From the NCBI GenBank assembly GCA_026014735.1, contig JAOZHT010000003.1, forward strand, positions 124,001 through 188,000: a DNA stretch of 64,000 bases, in the 5' to 3' direction. Positions within the stretch are counted from its first letter, which is position 1. Each line of letters opens with the position of its first letter. A program made the position numbers and the translations under genes. Source of the stretch: Candidatus Bathyarchaeota archaeon (GTDB lineage Archaea > Thermoproteota > Bathyarchaeia > Bathyarchaeales > Bathycorpusculaceae). Below the pieces are notes generated by a model. That model searched no databases and was not told where the DNA came from. It saw nothing but the letters and a program-made list of their open reading frames with translations. This document shows positions 59,333 to 64,000 of this stretch, piece by piece.

Positions 59333-59950
59333 TTAGGCTAAAGGGTTCCCCCAGGCATCCAAAAAGCAGTATTCCGTCAGTTTCTTTCGGGAAGGAGCAG
59401 ATGGGTGCTCAGCGGCGTAGCCCAGCGTAATGAATGCCTGCGGCTCAACAGATTGGGGGATTTGGAGGATTTCCCGCACTTTATCCTTGCAGAAGGCCGG
59501 GGCACAGTACCAGCAGCCGCCCAACCCCGCGGAGTAGGCTGCCAAAAGAAGATTCTGCAACCCCGCACCTAAACTCGCCACCGCCAAATCATGCTCCAAA
59601 CCCTGACGCTCCGCATCGGGGAACCTGCGCAGCCCCTCCATAGTCAGGCAAGCCAAAACCAGCGCTGGCGCCTCGGCAAACCGTTCCACCCGTTCCCTGC
59701 GTATGGCGGCATCTGGCTTTTTGCCGTCCCGCAGCAAATCCGCAGCCCACGCCTCCGCAAGCGCCTCCGCCAACGCCCGCTTAACCTTGGGGTCCTGCAG
59801 AATTATGAAGCGCCAGGGTTGGCTGTTATGCGCCGAGGGCGCCCAGCCTGCAGCCTCCAAAACCCCCAAGACCGCTTCAAGGGGAACTGGTTTAGGCTGG
59901 TATCTGCGGATGCTACGCCGCCCCACGATGGCATCATGCATGTGTGTCAT
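59333..59950 (-). CDS. Nitroreductase family protein
   Basis: 205 residues. HDAIVGRRSIRRYQPKPVPLEAVLGVLEAAGWAPSAHNSQPWRF is the FMN-binding N-terminus and GLGGCWYCAPAF, PQAFITLGYAAEHP close the fold. It uses FMN or F420 with an unknown substrate. It is the last gene of an operon with the aldolase and dehydrogenase genes, 32 bases after the latter. An ATG three codons later is also possible. Confidence 0.88.
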   Translation of the reverse strand: MTHMHDAIVGRRSIRRYQPKPVPLEAVLGVLEAAGWAPSAHNSQPWRFIILQDPKVKRALAEALAEAWAADLLRDGKKPDAAIRRERVERFAEAPALVLACLTMEGLRRFPDAERQGLEHDLAVASLGAGLQNLLLAAYSAGLGGCWYCAPAFCKDKVREILQIPQSVEPQAFITLGYAAEHPSAPSRKKLTEYCFLDAWGNPLA

Positions 59951-59982
59951 AGAAGAAAGTATGGGTGGGTTGGTTTTTATGC

Positions 59983-61011
59983 CTATTTGAGGTTGGGTTC
60001 CAAAATCACTTTCAGCGAGTTGCCTGCCTCAGCCATCAAGCGGAAGCCCTCCTGCGCCTCGTAGAGGGGTAGCCGATGCGTAATCATGTCCTTCACGTCG
60101 AGTTCGCCGGTTGCCAGCACCCGCAGGGAATCTTCGATGTCGTTGGGGGCGGCGCCGTAGCTGGTGCGCATGGTGATTTCGTTGCGCCAGAACTGGTTAA
60201 TGGGCACCGGCAGCTTCACCGTGGGGTCAGGCACCGCGAAGAAGAGGATGGTTCCGCCGTTCTCCACGCAGTCCATCGAAGCCGTCGCCGCGGAGGTGGC
60301 GCCTGTGCAGACGATAACTTGATCAGCTAGATGGCCGTCGTTGACTTCTTTGAGTTTCTCAGCAAGGTTATCTCGCGCGTCAAGTGCGTGGTGGGCCCCG
60401 AATTTTTTGGCCAGCTCCAATCGGTAGGGGTTGATGTCGGCTACGATGATGCGTTCGACTCCCCTGAATTTGGCAAGCTGCACATGCAGTATCCCTGAGA
60501 TGCCGCTGCCGATGATAAGCACGGTGTCGTCGCCTTTAAGCCCCGAGAGCCGCTGTCCCCGCGAAACGCAGGCAAGGGGCTCGATGAAGGTGCCCTCCTC
60601 ATAGCTCATGGCGTCGGGGAGCTTGTAGATGCCGTATTGCACGTTGATTTTAGGCACCAAAACGTACTGGCTGAAGCCCCCGGGGTAATAGTTGGTGGTG
60701 TGCAGGGTATGGCAGGCGGTGTGGTTGCCGCGTTTGCAGTGGCGGCAGCTAAAGCAGGGCACGTGGTGGCTGACAAAGACGCGGTCGCCCTCCCTGTAGC
60801 CCTGCACTTTGCTGCCGACCTCCGTTAGGATGCCTGTGGCTTCATGCCCCAGTACCCGCGGCGCCTTAGGCACACGGTACCATTCGATGACGTCGCTGCC
60901 GCAGATGCCGCTCGCCATCACCTTAAGCACAACTTCCTCCTCGCCAGCGTGGGGCTGGGGGATCTCCTGTACTCTTACGTCGTGGTTGTTGTAGTAGAAA
61001 GCCGCAAGCAT
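59983..61011 (-). CDS. Zinc-dependent medium-chain dehydrogenase
   Basis: About 342 residues from the ATG at 61011. The catalytic zinc site is in SGICGSDVIEWY and GHEATGILTEVG; four Cys for structural zinc lie in CFSCRHCKRGNHTAC; the Rossmann motif is GSGISGILHVQLAKFRG with an Asp for NAD (VADINPYRLE). It belongs to the sorbitol/threonine dehydrogenase-like group. Joined with an LsrF-like aldolase upstream, it may oxidise a sugar alcohol or hydroxy acid whose product is cleaved; this is inference. Confidence 0.88.
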   Translation of the reverse strand: MLAAFYYNNHDVRVQEIPQPHAGEEEVVLKVMASGICGSDVIEWYRVPKAPRVLGHEATGILTEVGSKVQGYREGDRVFVSHHVPCFSCRHCKRGNHTACHTLHTTNYYPGGFSQYVLVPKINVQYGIYKLPDAMSYEEGTFIEPLACVSRGQRLSGLKGDDTVLIIGSGISGILHVQLAKFRGVERIIVADINPYRLELAKKFGAHHALDARDNLAEKLKEVNDGHLADQVIVCTGATSAATASMDCVENGGTILFFAVPDPTVKLPVPINQFWRNEITMRTSYGAAPNDIEDSLRVLATGELDVKDMITHRLPLYEAQEGFRLMAEAGNSLKVILEPNLK

Positions 61012-61031
61012 CAAAATCACCGGGATGCGGG

Positions 61032-61829
61032 TTAGGCTTTGCCCGCGATGATTTGCTGGTAGAGGTCGTCGGCTTCCGCGGCGCTGTAGCCTTCATGGAT
61101 GACGGCGCGGATGGCTCGGATCGAGGCGACTGGATGCTGGGTTTGCCAGATGTTTCTGCCTAAATTCACGCCGACTGCGCCTTTCTGGATGCCGTCGTAG
61201 ACGAAGTCAAAGACCTCCCGCTGCGTCTCGGTGCGTGGACCACCCGCGATGACGATGGGTACGGGGCAGCCCTCCACGACCTTCTCAAAGTTTTCCTTGC
61301 AGTAATAGGTTTTGACTACGCGTGCGCCGATTTCCGCGGCGATGCGGGCAGACAGCGCAAGGTAGCGGGCTTCACGTTTCTCAAGTTCCTTGCCCACCGC
61401 GCACACAGCCATAACGGGTACACCGTACTCTTCGCATTCATCGACGAGTTTAGAGAGGTTGGTTAAGCTCTTGTTTTCGTATTTGGTGCCGACAAACACG
61501 GACATGGAGACGGCGGAGGCGTTAAGCCGCAGGATCTCCTGGATGGATGTGACGAGGGATTCGTTGGCGAGGTCTTCGCCGACTACTGACACGGCGCCGC
61601 TGACCCGCATGATGATGGGTCTTTCGATGGCGGGGTCAATGCAGCTTCGCAGGACTCCGCGGGTGAGCATCAGGGCGTCTGCGTACTGGTGGATGGTTTG
61701 GATTGTTTTGGCGGGCTTCTCGAGGCAGTGGGTTGGGCCTTGGAAGTAGCCGTGGTCTATGGGTAAGAAGAGGGCTTTGCCGTCCCTCTGGATTAGTTTA
61801 CTTAGGCGGTTTTTCATTCCCCATTCCAT
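61032..61829 (-). CDS. DhnA/LsrF-type class I aldolase
   Basis: 265 residues. ALFLPIDHGYFQGPTHCLEKP at the start, RVVKTYYCKENFEKVVEGCPVPIVIAGGPRT holding the Schiff-base Lys, and GAVGVNLGRNIWQT as phosphate-binding end mark the DeoC/LacD-like class I aldolases (archaeal FBP aldolase, LsrF, ADH synthase). Which of these activities it has cannot be told; the dehydrogenase and nitroreductase partners do not match the standard shikimate ADH synthase context. First gene of the operon, ATG at 61829 behind GGAG. Confidence 0.85.
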   Translation of the reverse strand: MEWGMKNRLSKLIQRDGKALFLPIDHGYFQGPTHCLEKPAKTIQTIHQYADALMLTRGVLRSCIDPAIERPIIMRVSGAVSVVGEDLANESLVTSIQEILRLNASAVSMSVFVGTKYENKSLTNLSKLVDECEEYGVPVMAVCAVGKELEKREARYLALSARIAAEIGARVVKTYYCKENFEKVVEGCPVPIVIAGGPRTETQREVFDFVYDGIQKGAVGVNLGRNIWQTQHPVASIRAIRAVIHEGYSAAEADDLYQQIIAGKA

Positions 61830-62026
61830 AATTATTTCTCCGACTGGAAGCTTTGGCTGCTGGGATAATTAACTTTATCCTTTAAGGAGTTTGCCCTGCC
61901 CCCCAAACACCTCGTCTCAAGCCCATAGCGGATGTGCAGTGGTTAAGAATTTTTATGAACAATTCACAACCACCCTTAAATAAAAATGGTCAATTAAAAA
62001 GAATAAATCTAAGGATAAGTGGAAAA

Positions 62027-62185
62027 ATGTACAAATGCAAAGAATGCGACATAATTCTTGAAACCCGAGGAGAAGCCACCGAGGACGGCACCAGCCTCTT
62101 CTACCAGTGCCCCAAATGCAAAAACATCGAACTCCACACCAAACAGTACAGCCACGGTGGCGGCCTCAGGCTAACCTACCCCTAA
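62027..62185 (+). CDS. Short zinc-ribbon protein
   Basis: About 52 residues from the ATG at 62027. MYKCKECDIILETRG and FYQCPKCKNIELH give two CxxC pairs, a typical zinc ribbon. No further domain. The longer open frame from 61934 has no domain ahead of it. Such small archaeal zinc proteins often bind RNA or DNA. Confidence 0.6.
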   Translation: MYKCKECDIILETRGEATEDGTSLFYQCPKCKNIELHTKQYSHGGGLRLTYP

Positions 62186-62190
62186 ACACC

Positions 62191-62427
62191 CTACTTTGAG
62201 GCAGGCTTCACAATCAAGTAGCCCTTCTCGATGAGCCAATGATGGAACTGCCAGGTGGTGTAGAGGCAGTTGCTGCCGCATTGTTTGCGGGTGGCTTCGT
62301 ATTCGGCTGAGCCTTCGGTTTGGCTGTTGAGTTTTAGCTGCACGGGGCATTGGATGTCTTTGCAGAATTCTCTGCGTTTATACTCCACGTAGCCTTGCGG
62401 GATCATATTTATCAGCCGATAATCCAC
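62191..62427 (-). CDS. Conserved-looking Cys-containing hypothetical protein
   Basis: 78 residues from GTG at 62427. Four Cys (REFCKDIQCP and KQCGSNCLYTTW) suggest a metal or Fe-S site. The end is a helix (WQFHHWLIEKGYLIV). A TATA-like GCTTATATGG lies just upstream. No function known. Confidence 0.6.
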   Translation of the reverse strand: MDYRLINMIPQGYVEYKRREFCKDIQCPVQLKLNSQTEGSAEYEATRKQCGSNCLYTTWQFHHWLIEKGYLIVKPASK

Positions 62428-62459
62428 GACTAAACCATATAAGCCTTCAGATTGCGTGT

Positions 62460-62999
62460 TTAGCCAACCAGCAGCTCATTCCAGAGGTGTCTGCGGTTAA
62501 CCAGGCATAAGGTTCCGATGAGCGCAACCGTCACCACTTCCACAATAAGAGACGCCGTCGGTGCCCCCCCGAATAGCGGCGTGATGGGGCTGGGGGTCTG
62601 GTACATGCTTAAGAAAGGCCAGAAGAGGGGGTTAAACGTGTGGTTAGCTACGTCAAAGAGCACATGGGAGAGCACGCCGATAAGGCAGCTGACAGCCAGC
62701 GTCGTCGACAAAGTGCAGTTCTGCTTTAATTTATCCTTATTAACCGGAAAAATAGCGCCTACCAGGGGCCGATAAAGCAGCACCGTTATGGCGACTGCTA
62801 GAAGAGTGCCCAGGGTTAAGCCGCCGATTAGGCTGTGGAGCACCATTCTGTCTTCTTTTCCGGTGAGCAGCCAGATGAAGAGCACTTCAAGGTCCGGCAC
62901 CATCGCGCCCACGATTAAGCCGGGCAGGCTTAGGCGGGCTTTGCCTCCCAGCATGTGGAGGAGTTTAGCTATGGGGTAATGCAGGGGCGTAACTGGCAA
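62460..62999 (-). CDS. Membrane-bound metal-dependent hydrolase-like (YdjM/DUF4184-type) protein
   Basis: 179 residues from TTG at 62999; MPVTPLHYPIAKLLH at the start, VGAMVPDLEVLF and HSLIGG, and SHVLFDVANH further on follow the order P-D-H of this family, with four or five membrane helices. Members are predicted zinc hydrolases or phospholipase C-like proteins; none is well studied. The gene stands alone. Confidence 0.7.
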   Translation of the reverse strand: MPVTPLHYPIAKLLHMLGGKARLSLPGLIVGAMVPDLEVLFIWLLTGKEDRMVLHSLIGGLTLGTLLAVAITVLLYRPLVGAIFPVNKDKLKQNCTLSTTLAVSCLIGVLSHVLFDVANHTFNPLFWPFLSMYQTPSPITPLFGGAPTASLIVEVVTVALIGTLCLVNRRHLWNELLVG

Positions 63000-63207
63000 G
63001 CTGTCACCGCAGAGGTTTCTTCGCTAAACTATAAATTCCTATCCCCACTTGGCGCACGCATAGACTAGTACATTCGTTTACAAATATACCTTTTGTTTGT
63101 ATGGAAAAAGTGATGTTATTCTATCTATTTTTTAGCTTAGGTTTGTTACGTTTAGCAATACAAAGGCTTAAAAACAAATCAAAGCAAAAAGGGGTAGGTG
63201 AAATAAC

Positions 63208-63690
63208 ATGCCATTATTCAACAATGAAATATTCTATTGCCCAAATACAGAATGTCCCAACGATAAAAAACTTAAACAAGAAGAAAAATGCCCCGAGTGT
63301 GGAAGTAACGCGCAAGGCTTTGGTTGGAGAGAAGCAACTAACATAATCACTGCGAAAAAAGAAAAGCAGCAAGCAGAAAAACAGAGGGAGAAAGAAGCAA
63401 AGCAAACTGAAAAAATCACTGAAAAAATAGAGGCAGGCACTATTGATTTGTTAGTTACGGAAAAAATGACGGATGAGGAAATTCAAAAAAAGAATTATTT
63501 GGATATGGTGAACTTGATTAAGCATGAGGCCGGCACTGGATGGATGCGGGCAGGCACAATAATGTCTGGAAATACTACGGATATGATTTTGGGGGCTGGG
63601 CTTAAAGCAATCATCGACCAAAATAAAATTTTGATTAGGCAAAACGAGTTGATTCTTAGGGCGCTAAATAAGGAAACAGGTATTCATTAG
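63208..63690 (+). CDS. Zinc-ribbon and coiled-coil protein of unknown function
   Basis: 160 residues from the ATG at 63208, behind GGTGAA. Residues ~10-35 carry four Cys (YCPNTECPND and KCPECGSNAQG). A long charged helix follows (KKEKQQAEKQREKEAKQTEKITEKIEAG), then a helical domain with GLKAIIDQNKILIRQNELILRAL. It looks like a soluble scaffold or oligomeric protein. No family identified. Confidence 0.65.
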   Translation: MPLFNNEIFYCPNTECPNDKKLKQEEKCPECGSNAQGFGWREATNIITAKKEKQQAEKQREKEAKQTEKITEKIEAGTIDLLVTEKMTDEEIQKKNYLDMVNLIKHEAGTGWMRAGTIMSGNTTDMILGAGLKAIIDQNKILIRQNELILRALNKETGIH

Positions 63691-63752
63691 TTTGATTTTC
63701 CCTATTTTCTTTCTTCTGCTAAATGCGGAAGCAGAGTTGATATAGCAGTAAA

Positions 63753-64000
63753 TCAGGTTTTCTCACCGATCTTAGACAAGAATTGTTTGATTAATTCCTC
63801 GTCGGTTGATATGCCTTTTTGATTGTGTTTTCTTGCGCGTGAAAGTATCAGTTTAAAACCGTCCAATTTTTTTCCAGTGGACAAGTATTCTTTGATGATT
63901 TCCCTTTCATTTGGTGTTAGGATGTAGTCTCTCAAACAGGTTATCCCTTCTAAAGCTTCTTTGTCTTTGTATCTATTTAAGGTTTCTTTTGTTGTTTTGA
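63753..64000 (-). CDS. Partial hypothetical protein, cut by the window edge
   Basis: The frame stays open from the stop at 63753 to the end of the window, at least 82 codons. Visible sequence: TKETLNRYKDKEALEG...LTPNEREIIKEYLSTGKKLDGFKLILSRARK....DEELIKQFLSKIGEKT. Helical and charged, perhaps the C-terminal end of a DNA-binding or small regulatory protein. A TTG at 63935 would start it within the window, but upstream coding character argues for a start beyond 64000. Confidence 0.5.
   Translation of the reverse strand, partial: KTTKETLNRYKDKEALEGITCLRDYILTPNEREIIKEYLSTGKKLDGFKLILSRARKHNQKGISTDEELIKQFLSKIGEKT

Noticed and set aside
63101-63346. 81-codon frame ahead of the zinc-ribbon/coiled-coil gene
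   Set aside because: Its second half is a shifted reading of the real gene at 63208; the hydrophobic first half is too short to support alone.
1-64000. CRISPR array, rRNA genes or an intact insertion sequence
   Set aside because: No regularly spaced repeats, no rRNA signature and no complete transposase were seen.

Overview
The window reads as a piece of an archaeal chromosome. It encodes transcription factor B, aIF1, two TrmB-type regulators, many promoters with a TATA-like box 25-30 bases before a nearly leaderless start, secreted proteins tethered by a C-terminal membrane helix, and tRNA genes in archaeal style. The gene mix (indolepyruvate oxidoreductase, ADP-forming acyl-CoA synthetase, Liv transporter, aryl-CoA ligase, a NAD-linked [NiFe] hydrogenase) fits an anaerobic peptide- or amino-acid-fermenting member of the TACK lineages, for example Bathyarchaeia. 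This placement is inference; no rRNA is present to settle it.

Layout. 1-586: no recognised gene. 587-757: relic of a tyrosine recombinase. 764-4923: TspO-like protein, PRC-barrel/zinc protein, DUF202 protein, arylsulfatase. 5021-12358: two copies of a module made of a TrmB-like regulator divergent from a secreted PQQ-like propeller protein. 12466-16112: a partner-switching operon (PAS-PAS-SpoIIE phosphatase, RsbW-like kinase, STAS protein) ending in a GltD-like flavoprotein. 16386-17640: nitroreductase and a decayed PIN gene. 17641-22657: a PAS-only sensor, a KaiC-like pseudo-ATPase, a KaiC-like/GTPase fusion, a Roadblock/LC7 protein and a membrane protein, which I regard as the most interesting system here. 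22691-28742: an island bounded by a 25-bp direct repeat of the 3' end of tRNA-Cys, carrying two DJ-1 family proteins, an AGE-family protein and a GH13 enzyme.

28832-41823: amino acid uptake and oxidation. livGF, paaK, iorA, iorB, livK, livH, livM and a thioesterase lie on the minus strand, opposite an ACT-domain regulator and an ADP-forming acyl-CoA synthetase/GNAT fusion. IorA carries an inserted four-cluster ferredoxin domain. 42001-46827: hoxEFUYH, which can exchange reducing equivalents between NAD(H) and H2. Together these genes could run 2-oxo acid oxidation, substrate-level ATP formation and disposal of electrons as H2.

46862-52689: three tandem surface beta-helix proteins and small exported or membrane proteins. 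Two of the promoters here, and one at 57.1 kb, share a palindromic operator TTGTCAA-N6-TTGACAA. 52707-58593: small membrane gene, tRNA-Gln, acyltransferase, TFB, zinc-ribbon protein, aIF1, winged-helix protein, PRC-barrel protein, MsrB, cupin. 58651-59318: a VapBC-type toxin-antitoxin pair with its own palindrome. 59333-61829: LsrF/DhnA aldolase, zinc dehydrogenase and nitroreductase operon. 62027-64000: small zinc-ribbon, membrane and hypothetical genes, the last cut by the window edge.
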